The position numbers and the translations under genes are program-made. Below the pieces are notes generated by a model, which was not told where the DNA came from, did no database searches, and saw nothing but the letters and a program-made list of their open reading frames with translations. Positions 54,968-63,809 of a stretch of DNA of 64,000 nucleotides are shown here, piece after piece. Origin of the DNA: Martinezella tropici (GTDB taxonomy: Bacteria > Pseudomonadota > Alphaproteobacteria > Rhizobiales > Rhizobiaceae); assembly GCF_008370325.1 (NCBI RefSeq), contig NZ_VNIP01000001.1, positions 186,001 through 250,000 of the forward strand, in the 5' to 3' direction. Within the stretch, counting starts at the first letter, position 1; every line of letters begins with the position of its first letter.

Positions 54968-55656
54968 AAATCCAGATCGGCGTAGTGCGAAACCGGGGTG
55001 ACACCGCGCACGCGCTCCGCCAGGATCGGACGGAAGGACGGTCGCGATTTCAGCCGCTGATACCATTCCTTGGCGACAGGCGATTCCGTCCAGTCGATTT
55101 CGCCCAAATAGTCTAGCACGGAAACCGAGGCGGCGGCGGCAAGATCGGCATAGCTCAGCCGCTCGCCCGCGAGCCACTGCCGTGAGCCCGCAAGCCAGGA
55201 CAGATATTTCATGTGCTGGCGGATATTGCCGCGCGCCATGCGCATCACCTTGGAATCGGGTGCCCCGCCGCCCTGCTCGGCGGTCATCTGTAGCTTGAAC
55301 ACACGCTCGCGCGTCAGCGGGCGGGTGACGTCCTGCTCCATCTTCTGCATGAACCATTCGGTCAGCCGGCGAATCTCAGCGCGCTGGAACGGATCTTCGG
55401 CCAGCAGCCGGCGATCCCGCTTCAGCACCCCATGCGTCTCGTCGAGATACTCGGAAATCACGGTCGCGCCACAGAGTGCCCGCATGCTGTCATCGACGTA
55501 GACGGGCAGGGTGCCGGCGGGATTGAGCGCCAGGAAATCGCGTCGCTTTTCCCAGGTCTGCTCCTCTATCAGTTCCGTCTGATAACCGTATTCGGTCAGG
55601 ATCAGACGAACGAACCGTGAGGAGGATGACATCGGGTGGTGATACAGCGTCGGCAT
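54964..55656 (-). CDS. Glutathione S-transferase-family protein
   Basis: A 230-residue two-domain protein. The thioredoxin-like half opens MPTLYHHPMSSSSRFVRLIL, and NPAGTLPVYVDDS contains the cis-proline that binds glutathione. The helical half includes ERLSYADLAAAASVSVLDYL with the conserved N-cap/hydrophobic staple aspartate. The active-site residue is likely one of the serines after HHPM. Its stop codon lies in a palindromic repeat. Confidence 0.92.
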   Translation of the reverse strand: MPTLYHHPMSSSSRFVRLILTEYGYQTELIEEQTWEKRRDFLALNPAGTLPVYVDDSMRALCGATVISEYLDETHGVLKRDRRLLAEDPFQRAEIRRLTEWFMQKMEQDVTRPLTRERVFKLQMTAEQGGGAPDSKVMRMARGNIRQHMKYLSWLAGSRQWLAGERLSYADLAAAASVSVLDYLGEIDWTESPVAKEWYQRLKSRPSFRPILAERVRGVTPVSHYADLDF

Positions 55657-55803
55657 TGGTACTCGGGTGTTTCTGATTGATGCTACGGAGTTTTGGTCGC
55701 TATTCTGCGGCCCTAGTCATTTGTCATCGGTTGAAGCTATAGGATCTTGGCCTAGTTTGCACAAGCGAATCGGGCCGCCCGGCCGTTTGACAAAGGACAC
55801 GAT

Positions 55804-56604
55804 ATGGCTGAACAAATTATTATCGCGCTGGTTTTGGGCCTTGTGGAGGGGCTTACGGAGTTCATTCCGGTCTCCTCGACGGGCCATTTGATATTGCTCG
55901 GACATTTTCTCGGCTTCAAGGAAGCCGCTACTTTCGACGTTTTGATCCAGCTCGGTGCGATTCTCGCCATCCTGCTCGTCTATTTCAATCGGCTCGTTCA
56001 GATCGCCAAGGCACTACCCGTCAGCGTCAAGGCACGCCACTTCGTTCTGGCCGTCCTGTTCGGCTTCCTGCCGGCCGCCGTCATCGGCGCTCTCGCGCAT
56101 GACTTCATCAAGACCGTGCTGTTCCAAACCCCGGTCGTGATCTGTATCTCGCTGATCCTCGGCGGTATCGTCCTGCTTGTCATTGACAAGATCGAGTTCA
56201 AGCCGAAATACACCAGCGCCTATGAATTCTCCTGGCCGATGGCCATCAAGATCGGCTTCTTCCAGTGCCTGGCCATGATCCCGGGAACCTCGCGCTCCGG
56301 CTCAACGATCGTCGGCGCGCTGCTGCTCGGCGCCGACAAGCGCTCCGCCGCCGAATTTTCCTTCTTCCTGGCCATGCCCACTATGGCGGGTGCCTTTGCG
56401 CTCGATCTCTGGAAGAGCCGTCACGATCTGAGCATGGATCAAGGGCTGCTGATCGTCGTCGGCTTCTTTACCGCCTTCATTTCCGCGCTGTTCGTGGTGC
56501 GCGCGCTGCTCGATTTCGTCTCGCGTCGCGGCTACGCGCCTTTCGCATGGTGGCGCATCATCATCGGCGTGCTCGGCCTGATCGGTCTTTATACGATCGG
56601 CTGA
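55804..56604 (+). CDS. uppP: Undecaprenyl-diphosphatase
   Basis: A 266-residue inner-membrane enzyme that recycles the lipid carrier for peptidoglycan and other glycans and gives bacitracin tolerance. The family signatures are [20 protein letters not shown] and [17 protein letters not shown], which form the active site at the membrane face. Eight hydrophobic helices are visible. It is followed by a strong hairpin terminator. Confidence 0.97.
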   Translation: MAEQIIIALVLGLVEGLTEFIPVSSTGHLILLGHFLGFKEAATFDVLIQLGAILAILLVYFNRLVQIAKALPVSVKARHFVLAVLFGFLPAAVIGALAHDFIKTVLFQTPVVICISLILGGIVLLVIDKIEFKPKYTSAYEFSWPMAIKIGFFQCLAMIPGTSRSGSTIVGALLLGADKRSAAEFSFFLAMPTMAGAFALDLWKSRHDLSMDQGLLIVVGFFTAFISALFVVRALLDFVSRRGYAPFAWWRIIIGVLGLIGLYTIG

Positions 56605-56638
56605 GGCGCTCGCCTGACACCAAGATACCGAAGAACGC

Positions 56639-56664
56639 AAAGGCCGGTGAGAACCGGCCTTTTT
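56639..56664. terminator. Rho-independent terminator after uppP
   Basis: AAAGGCCGGT-GAGA-ACCGGCCTTTTT forms a GC-rich stem with a T-run on the plus strand, 35 bases after uppP. A-residues at the left side allow it to serve the convergent small gene as well. Confidence 0.9.
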
Positions 56665-56673
56665 CGTGCCCGA

Positions 56674-56838
56674 TCAGTTCGAGGAGGACGTGTCGATAGA
56701 GCCCGTGGTGCAGGGGTCGACGCCGTAGGTCGGCGCACATTCGCCCTTTACCGAGGCGATGCTGCCGCGGGCTACGAAAGAGCCGGCGAGAATCACCAAT
56801 GCCGCGCACGCAAACAAAAGCGCGATAGACTTGCCCAT
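56674..56838 (-). CDS. Small exported or membrane-anchored protein
   Basis: A 54-residue protein. The start at 56838 (MGKSIALLFACAALVILAGS) follows AAAGG; an earlier in-frame ATG at 56895 is possible. A single hydrophobic segment is followed by a short tail with two cysteines (GECAPTYGVDPCTTG), which could form a disulfide in the periplasm. The end TTGSIDTSSSN is common in small rhizobial exported proteins. No function is known. Confidence 0.6.
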   Translation of the reverse strand: MGKSIALLFACAALVILAGSFVARGSIASVKGECAPTYGVDPCTTGSIDTSSSN

Positions 56839-57070
56839 CGAAAAATGCCTTTCCGCAGAAGTGTGAAGCGCGCCGCGGACCGGTTCATTGTTCAAGCCTG
56901 AGACGCGCGGCTGTGTTAGTCAGTGAGATGAGCAATAGCAATAAATGTTCATGTTAAATTTGACGTTAATGCGACTATTTCCACAGTGCGTCTTTTAGGC
57001 AACGCTAAGCTGTGAATGAGAGCGGGATTGCGGCGCACGCAAGCCGTCTGCCGCAGCATTCGAACGATAA

Positions 57071-57102
57071 AAAACGCCGCGCGGCGGAGCCGGCGGCGTT
57101 TT
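57071..57102 (-). terminator. Rho-independent terminator after NDUFA9-like gene
   Basis: AAAACGCCGC...GCGGCGTTTT forms a GC-rich hairpin, and on the minus strand it is followed by a T-run (GTTTTTTATC), 24 bases beyond the stop. Confidence 0.88.
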
Positions 57103-57126
57103 GAATTTCGTTGAATTGCCGAATCG

Positions 57127-58107
57127 TCAGGCAGCCTTGCCGGAGCCGGTGAACTGGCCCTGCGGACGATAGCGGACAAGATAGGACGGCAGCACGGAGA
57201 CGAGCAGCGTCGGCAGCAGGCCGATGCCCTTCAATGTGCGTCCTTCCGCTTCCGCCTGCTTGGAAACGACATTGTCGCTCTTCAGCAGCGTGACCTGATC
57301 GGAGGTGATCGGTGGAGTGATGAGCGGCACGAGCGAGGCGACCGAGCCGATGAGCGAGGCGATGCCGAACGGAATGGAGACAAGCGACTTCTTCCGGTTG
57401 ATGACCGAAAGCGTAATCTCGAGACATTCGCGGAAAGACAGCACTTCCGGGCCGCCGAGCTCATAGGTCGTGCCGGCCTTCAGTTTTCCGTCGACGCTGC
57501 GGGCAACGGTCTCGGCGATATCCTCGACATAAACGGGCTGGAATTTGGTCTTGCCGCCGCCGATCAGCGGCAGGAAGGGTGCCGTGCGCGACATGTCGGC
57601 AAACTTGTTGAAGAAGCCGTCTTCGGGTCCGAAGACGATCGAGGGGCGCAGGATAACCGCATCAGGCTTGATCGACAGGATGGCGGCTTCCGCGCGAGCC
57701 TTGGTGCGGGCATAGGCCGAGGGCGAATTGGCATCGGCACCGAGGGCGGAAATATGCGTCAGCGATGCGCCGGCGCCGCGTGCGGCCTCAGCGATCGCCT
57801 TGGCACCGAATTCCTGCACGGCGTCGAAGGTATTACGGCTGCTTTCGGCAAGGATGCCGACGCAGTTGACGACATGCTGCGAGCCTTCGACGGCGCGGTC
57901 GATCGAGTTGCGGTAGCGCACATTGGCCTGGACGATCGAAATCTGGCCGAGATTGCCGAGCGGCTGCAGGAAGCCGGCAAGATCGGGGCGGCGCACGGCA
58001 ACGCGGATGCGATAGCCACGCTTGGCGAGCGCACGCACGACATGCCGCCCGATGAAGCCTGATCCTCCGAACACGGTCACGAGCGGCGGGAGGTTGGACA
58101 GGGTCAT
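57127..58107 (-). CDS. Complex I NDUFA9-like NAD(P)-binding protein
   Basis: A 326-residue atypical SDR. The glycine loop is VTVFGGSGFIGRHVVRALAK, with RVAVRRPDLAGFLQPLGNLG after the second strand. The tail (SDNVVSKQAEAEGRTLKGIG) matches the NDUFA9/39-kDa group associated with NADH dehydrogenase in alphaproteobacteria. The Tyr-x3-Lys pair is reduced to YARTKARAEA, which retains tyrosine and lysine. It may help complex I assembly or act in quinone metabolism. Confidence 0.9.
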   Translation of the reverse strand: MTLSNLPPLVTVFGGSGFIGRHVVRALAKRGYRIRVAVRRPDLAGFLQPLGNLGQISIVQANVRYRNSIDRAVEGSQHVVNCVGILAESSRNTFDAVQEFGAKAIAEAARGAGASLTHISALGADANSPSAYARTKARAEAAILSIKPDAVILRPSIVFGPEDGFFNKFADMSRTAPFLPLIGGGKTKFQPVYVEDIAETVARSVDGKLKAGTTYELGGPEVLSFRECLEITLSVINRKKSLVSIPFGIASLIGSVASLVPLITPPITSDQVTLLKSDNVVSKQAEAEGRTLKGIGLLPTLLVSVLPSYLVRYRPQGQFTGSGKAA

Positions 58108-58219
58108 GGCAGGCTCCTCGAAAGGCTTGGATTGGGCTGATCTGGTTTCGTCTTAGCCGATCCGGGCGCCGAGGTGAAGTGCTATCGCGCTGCGTTGCAG
58201 CGTCGCGGTTTCAAGGGGC

Positions 58220-58507
58220 TTAAACCCCTTCGACGACAACCATTTCCGCGTCCGCCACTTGCTGGCGGATTTTGGCGGCGATCTGGTATTCCGGCGAGTT
58301 GTAGCAATCGACGGCGTGCTGCAGCGATGGAAATTCGATGACGACGTTGCGGCCGCGCGCCTGTCCCTCAAGCGGCGTGAACGCGCCGCCGCGGGCAAGG
58401 AAATTCGCGCCGTATTTCTCGAAGGCAGGTTTTGCGGCGGCGACGTAGTCCTTGTAGCGCTCCGGGTCGCGGACATCCACGCGCGCGATCCAATATCCCT
58501 TTGGCAT
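58220..58507 (-). CDS. DUF1330-family protein
   Basis: A 95-residue dimeric ferredoxin-like-fold protein. KGYWIARVDVRDPERYKDYV, GGAFTPLEGQARGRNVVIEF and QHAVDCYNSPEYQ are hallmark DUF1330 segments. Function is unknown; it lies 28 bases after pyrF on the same strand and may be read with it. Confidence 0.9.
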   Translation of the reverse strand: MPKGYWIARVDVRDPERYKDYVAAAKPAFEKYGANFLARGGAFTPLEGQARGRNVVIEFPSLQHAVDCYNSPEYQIAAKIRQQVADAEMVVVEGV

Positions 58508-58534
58508 GTTTTCCTCCCTGCTTGTTTCGGTATG

Positions 58535-59227
58535 TTAGAGCGCGGCGTCCATCTCGGCGAGAATGGCGCGGGCGGCCTTCTTCGGATCGGCCGCCTTGAC
58601 GATCGGCCTTGCGACGACGAGATGGCTGGAGCCCGCCTTGATGGCAGCGGCCGGCGTCATCACGCGCTTCTGGTCACCCTTGTCGCTGCCGGCTGGCCGG
58701 ATGCCAGGAGTCACCAGCGCCATATCAGGCCCGATGATCTTGCGGACCGCGGCAGATTCCTCCGCTGAACAGACGATACCGCCCATGCCCGCGAGATGCG
58801 CCTGTTCGGCCCGGCGCAGCACCAGCGTATGCGGATCGTACTCATAACCGGCGGCGATGAGATCCCCTTCGTCCATCGAGGTCAGCACGGTGACGCCGAG
58901 CAGGCAGAGGTCGGAGCCCTTGGCCGCTTCGACGGCCGCCCGCATGGCTTTCGGATAGGCGTGCAGCGTCAGCATCGACATGCCCATCTTGACGATATTC
59001 TCCACGCCGGAGGCCACTGTGTTGTCGATGTCGAGCAGCTTCATGTCGAGGAAGATCTTCTTGCCGCTGGCGGCGAGATCGCGGGCGAACTCCAGCCCGC
59101 CGGCAAAGGCGAGCTGATAGCCGATCTTGTAATAGAGGATGTCATCGCCGAGGGCGCCGACCACTTTTTCGGCCTCCTGAAGATTTGGAACATCCAGTCC
59201 AACGATCAAGCGGTCGCGTGCGGTCAT
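58535..59227 (-). CDS. pyrF: Orotidine-5'-phosphate decarboxylase
   Basis: A 230-residue TIM-barrel enzyme forming UMP from OMP. The start at 59227 ([20 protein letters not shown]) is the family's. The catalytic Asp-Lys-x-x-Asp region is [13 protein letters not shown], with lysine in [25 protein letters not shown] and [15 protein letters not shown] are the phosphate-binding segments. It begins one base after the stop of the histidine phosphatase gene. Confidence 0.96.
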   Translation of the reverse strand: MTARDRLIVGLDVPNLQEAEKVVGALGDDILYYKIGYQLAFAGGLEFARDLAASGKKIFLDMKLLDIDNTVASGVENIVKMGMSMLTLHAYPKAMRAAVEAAKGSDLCLLGVTVLTSMDEGDLIAAGYEYDPHTLVLRRAEQAHLAGMGGIVCSAEESAAVRKIIGPDMALVTPGIRPAGSDKGDQKRVMTPAAAIKAGSSHLVVARPIVKAADPKKAARAILAEMDAAL

Positions 59228-59228
59228 A

Positions 59229-59816
59229 TCAAGCCCATCCCATCCAATCTTCCATAGGTGTCCAGTCGCATGAGATGGCGCGCTTCGCAAGGTCGAAACA
59301 GAAAAGATTGCCGCCGCCCGGCGGCTGATCGCCCTGGCGCGCGATGGGCTTTCCCTCCAGATGGCATTTCAGCAGCGTGCCGACGCCACCGTGTCCGACG
59401 AAGGCGATCGGCATCAGCGGATCGTGTCGCGAAAGAACGGCATCGACATTGGAGACGATCCTTGCCTGCGCGTCGATGGCGCGTTCCCAGCCCTTGAAGC
59501 TTTCACGCGGATTGGCGAAGAACCAGTCGGCGGCCTTTTCGAACTCCGGCGGGGCCAGGAAGCCCGTGGCGCTGCGGTCGTTTTCGTGCATGGCCTCGAT
59601 GATTTCGATCGGCGCGCCGCTTGCCGTCGCCAGGGCCTCAGCCGTTTCGATTGCCTTGCGTTCGCCGCTGGAGACGATCAGGCCTAGCTTGCCTGCCCAG
59701 GATCGGCTCGCCGCCAGCCGCGCCCGCTCAGTGCCTATTTCGGACAAGCCCCACTCCGGCACGGGCACGGCAGGATCGATGCGCACCTGCGGGTGCGTAA
59801 TATAAAGAGCGTACAT
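59229..59816 (-). CDS. Histidine phosphatase-like protein with degenerate RHG motif
   Basis: A 195-residue protein of the phosphoglycerate mutase-like fold. Where active members have RHG, this one reads ALYITHPQV: the histidine is kept but the arginine is threonine and the glycine proline. Downstream features are normal ([17 protein letters not shown], the acid loop [11 protein letters not shown], and the second histidine in AFVGHGGVG). It could be a weakly active or binding-only member. It is coupled to pyrF. Confidence 0.83.
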   Translation of the reverse strand: MYALYITHPQVRIDPAVPVPEWGLSEIGTERARLAASRSWAGKLGLIVSSGERKAIETAEALATASGAPIEIIEAMHENDRSATGFLAPPEFEKAADWFFANPRESFKGWERAIDAQARIVSNVDAVLSRHDPLMPIAFVGHGGVGTLLKCHLEGKPIARQGDQPPGGGNLFCFDLAKRAISCDWTPMEDWMGWA

Positions 59817-59836
59817 GGATTATCTCGGCGATTGCC

Positions 59837-60430
59837 TCAGCTGCGGCTATAGACCCATAGCTGGGCCGGAGGAATGTTGCGGACGATGAAGTCGTAGTGC
59901 CGGATATGATAGCGGTCCGGCTTGGCGATGATCGGCGAAACCGGCCCGTAGGAAATCTGCACCACCGGGCGGCCGGGCGGCATACGGTCCAGCAGGCTTT
60001 CCAGCAATGCGACGCGCGCTTTCATCGGAAAATTGAGGAGGGGGATGCCTGAGACGACGGAATCGAACGTCTGGCCGCGCAGCACGCCCAGCGTCGTATC
60101 GAGATCGAAGGCATCGCCATTAATGAAATGGACGCCGGGGTAAAGCTTGACGAGATGGTTGTAGAAATCGGTCGAGTATTCGATCGCGACGAGGTTTTGC
60201 GGCTCGACGCCGCGTGCCAGGATCGCCTTGGTGATGGCTCCGGTTCCTGGCCCTAGCTCCAGCACCGGCAGCCCGGATTGCGTGTTGATGACACCAGCCA
60301 TCTTCCGAGCTGTGATCGATGAGGTGGGAACGATCGATCCCACAGTCTTCGGCCCTTGCATCATGCCTTTGAAGAAACGGATCTCCTCGTCGAACTTCTT
60401 GCCCAGCCGTTCCTTGAGACGCAGCGCCAT
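59837..60430 (-). CDS. pmtA: Phospholipid N-methyltransferase, rhizobial PmtA type
   Basis: A 197-residue SAM-dependent enzyme. The start at 60430 (MALRLKERLGKKFDEEIRF) has GGGGGAG upstream; a GTG at 60442 lacks one. The SAM motif is LPVLELGPGTGAITKAIL. The opening FFKGMMQGPKTVGSIVPTSS is typical of the soluble rhizobial PmtA, which converts phosphatidylethanolamine stepwise to phosphatidylcholine. It lies between the phosphatase/pyrF pair and dnaN. Substrate is by homology only. Confidence 0.8.
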   Translation of the reverse strand: MALRLKERLGKKFDEEIRFFKGMMQGPKTVGSIVPTSSITARKMAGVINTQSGLPVLELGPGTGAITKAILARGVEPQNLVAIEYSTDFYNHLVKLYPGVHFINGDAFDLDTTLGVLRGQTFDSVVSGIPLLNFPMKARVALLESLLDRMPPGRPVVQISYGPVSPIIAKPDRYHIRHYDFIVRNIPPAQLWVYSRS

Positions 60431-60542
60431 GTTCTCCCCCACCAGATGTCACGGTCGCGACTTACATACCGCTTCTCTAAAATCTTGCAATGCGATGACG
60501 CAATAACAAGAGAAAATGTCGCATTTCACAAAGGATCAAATA

Positions 60543-60582
60543 AAAGCGCCCTTGCGTTGAATAAACGCATAAAGGGCGCTTT
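60543..60582 (-). terminator. Rho-independent terminator after dnaN
   Basis: AAAGCGCCC...GGGCGCTTT with an inner TGCGTT/AACGCA pairing forms a long stem. On the minus strand it is followed by TTTTATTT, starting eight bases after the dnaN stop. Confidence 0.9.
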
Positions 60583-60589
60583 GGTTTCG

Positions 60590-61708
60590 TTATACGCGCA
60601 TCGGCATTAATACATAAAGGGCGTCGTCGCCGGCCGTGTCGCGGATGAGCGTCGGCGAGCCGGCATCGGCAAGCAGGAACACGGCAGAATCGCCCGACAG
60701 CTGTGCGGTGATGTCGAGCAGGTACTTGGCGTTGAAGCCGATTTCCATCGGGTCCATCTCGTAGCCGACAGCGACTTCTTCGGTCGCGCTTCCCGAATCG
60801 GGGTTGTTGACCGTCAGCAGCAATTGCCCGTCCGACAGTGCCAGTTTCACGGCGCGGCCACGCTCGGACGAAATCGTCGAAACGCGGTCGACGGCCTGTG
60901 CGAAGCTCTGGCAATCGACGCGCATTTCCTTGTCGTTGTTGGCCGGGATGACGCGCTGGTAATCGGGGAAGGTGCCGTCGATCAGCTTCGACGTCATGAC
61001 GATCGAGCCGATCGTCAGGCGGATCTTGGCATCGGAAACCTCGACGGTGACCATCGTGTCCGGCGCGTCAACCAGCTTCTGCAGCTCGCCGACAGTCTTG
61101 CGCGGGATGATGATGCCGGGCATGCCTTCGGAGCCGGAAGGGGCGCTGACATCGGCGCGGGCCAGACGATGACCGTCCGTGGCGACGGCCCTGAGCTTCA
61201 GATCGCCGCCGCTCTCGATCGTGTGGAAGAAAATGCCGTTCAGGTAGTAGCGCGTCTCCTCGGTGGAAATCGCAAACTGTGTCCGGTCGATCAGCATTTT
61301 CAGGTCGGCGGCCTTCAGCTTGAACGAATGGCTGAAGCTGCCGGCGGTGAGATCCGGGAAGTCCGATTCCGGCAGGCATTGCAGCGAGAACTTTGAACGG
61401 CCGGAGGCGACCGTCATCGAGCTGCCGTCGGTGTTGGTGGCAAGAAGTACTTCCGATCCGTCGGACAGCTTGCGCACGATGTCGTAGAGCAGATGCGCCG
61501 GTACGGTGGTGGCGCCGGGCTGCTCGACATTGGCGGGCGTCGCCTCGGTGATTTCGAGATCGAGGTCGGTAGCCTTCATGTCGAGGCTTGTACCATCGGC
61601 CTTCAGCAGGACGTTGGACAGGATCGGGATCGTGTTGCGACGCTCGACCACGCGATGCACGTGGTTCAGCGACTTCAGGAGGTTCGACCGCTCTATTGTA
61701 ATACGCAT
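60590..61708 (-). CDS. dnaN: DNA polymerase III beta subunit (sliding clamp)
   Basis: A 372-residue clamp of standard length. The start at 61708 (MRITIERSNLLKSLNHVHRV) is the conserved N-terminus; an in-frame extension upstream has no family match. The three clamp repeats are present (ATDLDLEITEATPANVEQPG; DGHRLARADVSAPSGSEG; YLLDITAQLSGDSAVFLLAD). It rings DNA and tethers polymerases. Divergent from rsmI; ends in a strong terminator. Confidence 0.97.
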   Translation of the reverse strand: MRITIERSNLLKSLNHVHRVVERRNTIPILSNVLLKADGTSLDMKATDLDLEITEATPANVEQPGATTVPAHLLYDIVRKLSDGSEVLLATNTDGSSMTVASGRSKFSLQCLPESDFPDLTAGSFSHSFKLKAADLKMLIDRTQFAISTEETRYYLNGIFFHTIESGGDLKLRAVATDGHRLARADVSAPSGSEGMPGIIIPRKTVGELQKLVDAPDTMVTVEVSDAKIRLTIGSIVMTSKLIDGTFPDYQRVIPANNDKEMRVDCQSFAQAVDRVSTISSERGRAVKLALSDGQLLLTVNNPDSGSATEEVAVGYEMDPMEIGFNAKYLLDITAQLSGDSAVFLLADAGSPTLIRDTAGDDALYVLMPMRV

Positions 61709-61960
61709 GGATGCTACCGCTTTCGACCGTGACTTGCCGGGCGGCCCGAGGCGCCCGAGCGACTGGTTTTCGGACAAGGCCCGAAAGATTGGACAGGCAA
61801 CTTGGCAGACTTCTCCATCCGAATGCAAGAGGCATGAACCCTTTGTCGAGCGCCAATCGAACATTTGGCCGACAATGCTCACAGGAATTCCACCGCTCTT
61901 GCCGTCTGCTCGCGCCTCGCCCATAAAGGCCTGTGAATCCCAAGCGAATTCAGGACCGGC

Positions 61961-62869
61961 ATGAACGAAGAGCATTCAAGCGGCGGGGCGCGCAGTTTCC
62001 GCCTGCACAACAATCAGATTCCGGCCCGTCCCCTCGAACCGGCGCTCTACCTTGTCGCCACCCCGATCGGCAATCTCGGCGATATCACCCTGAGGGCGCT
62101 GGAAACGCTGGCCGGTGCCGACGTGCTGGCCTGCGAAGATACGCGTGTTACCCGCGTCCTGCTCGATCGCTACGGCATCCAGAACAAGCCCTATGCCTAC
62201 CACGAGCACAATGCCGATGAGGCCGGTCCGCGGCTGCTGCAGGCTTTGGAAGCCGGCCGATCGGTGGCACTCGTCTCCGATGCAGGCACGCCGCTCGTCT
62301 CGGATCCCGGCTATCGGCTTGCGGTGCAGGCAATCGAGGCGGGATACAAGGTCGTTCCCATCCCCGGCGCGTCGGCGCCGCTTGCGGCCCTCGTCGGTTC
62401 CGGCTTGCCGAACGATGCCTTCTTCTTTGCCGGCTTCCTGCCCGCCAAGGACAAGGGCCGGCGCGACCGTCTGGCTGAGCTTGCGGGCGTCCCCGCGACC
62501 CTCATCTTCTTTGAATCGCCGCATCGCATCGCCGCCACGCTTGCCGCCGCCGCCGATGTGCTTGGCGGAGAGCGGGCGGGCGCCGTCTGTCGAGAATTGA
62601 CGAAAACCTTCGAGGAATTTCGCCGCGGCACGCTTTCAGAACTCGCGTCATTCTATGATGCGGTCGACAATGTGAAGGGCGAGATCGTCTGGCTCGTCGG
62701 CCCGCCGGCGGAAAGTGTTGTGGCGGAGGCCGATGTCGATGCCATCCTGGCCGATCTCTCAGGGACGATGCCGACCGCCAAGGCGGCAACCGAAGCTGCG
62801 CGTCTGACCGGCCTGCCGAGAAAGGAGCTGTATCAGCGCCTCCTCGGCATGAAGGAGCGCCATGGCTGA
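61961..62869 (+). CDS. rsmI: 16S rRNA (cytidine-2'-O)-methyltransferase
   Basis: A 302-residue tetrapyrrole-methylase-fold enzyme that methylates C1402. Typical segments are ALYLVATPIGNLGDITLRAL, ACEDTRVTRVLLDRYGI, VALVSDAGTPLVSDPG and VPIPGASAPLAALVGSGLP. The unusual first 25 residues (serine/glycine/arginine-rich) are a rhizobial extension. Its end overlaps the YraN gene by eight bases. Confidence 0.96.
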   Translation: MNEEHSSGGARSFRLHNNQIPARPLEPALYLVATPIGNLGDITLRALETLAGADVLACEDTRVTRVLLDRYGIQNKPYAYHEHNADEAGPRLLQALEAGRSVALVSDAGTPLVSDPGYRLAVQAIEAGYKVVPIPGASAPLAALVGSGLPNDAFFFAGFLPAKDKGRRDRLAELAGVPATLIFFESPHRIAATLAAAADVLGGERAGAVCRELTKTFEEFRRGTLSELASFYDAVDNVKGEIVWLVGPPAESVVAEADVDAILADLSGTMPTAKAATEAARLTGLPRKELYQRLLGMKERHG

Positions 62870-63242
62870 TATGAAGCTCGGGGCCGGCGGAAGGCTGAAG
62901 CGGCAAAAGGCCTGGCGGCGCGGCCATGTCGCCGAATATCTCGCCGCTGCCTTCCTGATGCTCAAGGGCTATCGCATCCTGGCGATCCGCCATCGCACCA
63001 AGCTCGGTGAAATCGATATCGTCGCCCGCAAAGGCGATCTCGCCGTCTTCGTCGAGGTCAAAGCCAGGCGCGGCGAGCAGGAGGCGATCGATGCCGTCTC
63101 CTTTTCCGCGCAAAGACGCATTCGCGGTGCCAGCGACCTCTGGTTGGCGCGGCAACCGGATTTCGCCCGTCTGTCGCAGCGCTACGATATCGTCGCCATC
63201 CTGCCAGGCCGCTGGCCCCGGCATTTTCCGGATGCCTTCTAA
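62862..63242 (+). CDS. yraN: YraN/UPF0102-family protein
   Basis: A 126-residue protein with a PD-(D/E)xK nuclease-like core: GYRILAIRHRTKLGEIDIVA and LAVFVEVKARRGEQEAIDAV hold the acidic residues and lysine. It is nearly always next to rsmI, and here the start overlaps rsmI by eight bases. The role is unknown; a link to recombination or repair is suspected from the fold. Its stop codon is inside a palindromic repeat. Confidence 0.93.
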   Translation: MADMKLGAGGRLKRQKAWRRGHVAEYLAAAFLMLKGYRILAIRHRTKLGEIDIVARKGDLAVFVEVKARRGEQEAIDAVSFSAQRRIRGASDLWLARQPDFARLSQRYDIVAILPGRWPRHFPDAF

Positions 63243-63344
63243 AGCGCATCGCGATCTTTCAGATTCGCTTCTCGCGCTTTAGATTCTTGATTTTGCGCGT
63301 GTCGTTATCGCAAAACCGCTGCACACTTTTGCGCGACATGCTTT
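63241..63344. repeat. RIME-like composite repeat, copy 6
   Basis: The first palindrome (63241-63281) runs AAAGCGCATCGCGA...TCGCGCTTT. The second has arms GTGTCG/CGACATGC around CGCAAAACCGCTGCACACTTTTGCG without the final base. It follows directly from the yraN stop codon TAA, sharing its last two bases. Confidence 0.75.
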
Positions 63345-63383
63345 GGAAAGGCTTTTTGAAGCGGAGGCTTGCTATTTGGCCTA

Positions 63384-63809
63384 TTACTGTTTTTTGCGGA
63401 AAGGGCCTTGCTGATTATCAACCATGACGGCGTAGCGGGTCGACGGTTCGACACAAATCCGATCGCCCGGAAAGGCATCGCGAAAAACGTAGCCGGAGAT
63501 GCATGTGTCGGCGCCATAAGGGCCGCCATTTGGATTGCGCCGCGAAGCTGCGCGTTGGTTATCCTGAAGGACAGCCAGAAATGTATCGTTAGTGACGCAG
63601 ACATGATCGCCTTCGACAGCGAGACGCCATCTATAAGGTTCTATGCAATCGTTCTGCGCTGAAGCTGCAGGCTTACCGCCGTCCCAAATGGATGGGAAAT
63701 TCTTAATGGCGATGACAAGACCTGATAACGCGACGACGACTGCCGTCAACGTCGTGATCTTACCCGCCAATGTGGACAATAATCCACCTTGCTTGTTGGC
63801 CCCACTCAT
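63384..63809 (-). CDS. Membrane-anchored protein with tandem cysteine repeats
   Basis: A 141-residue protein. The start at 63809 (MSGANKQGGLLSTLAGKITT) follows GGGGAT; an ATG at 63842 is possible. One transmembrane segment (LTAVVVALSGLVIAIKNF) precedes two related extracytoplasmic repeats: CIEPYRWRLAVEGDHVCV, then CISGYVFRDAFPGDRICV. They match the CxxGYVWREAxPGDxVCV repeat of secreted proteins in actinobacteria and others, where paired cysteines probably form disulfides. Its base composition is lower in GC than yraN. Function unknown. Confidence 0.75.
   Translation of the reverse strand: MSGANKQGGLLSTLAGKITTLTAVVVALSGLVIAIKNFPSIWDGGKPAASAQNDCIEPYRWRLAVEGDHVCVTNDTFLAVLQDNQRAASRRNPNGGPYGADTCISGYVFRDAFPGDRICVEPSTRYAVMVDNQQGPFRKKQ

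Noticed and set aside
56953..56970. Possible CtrA box (TTAA spaced TTAA)
   Set aside because: The spacing is eight bases instead of the required seven, and the flanks do not match.
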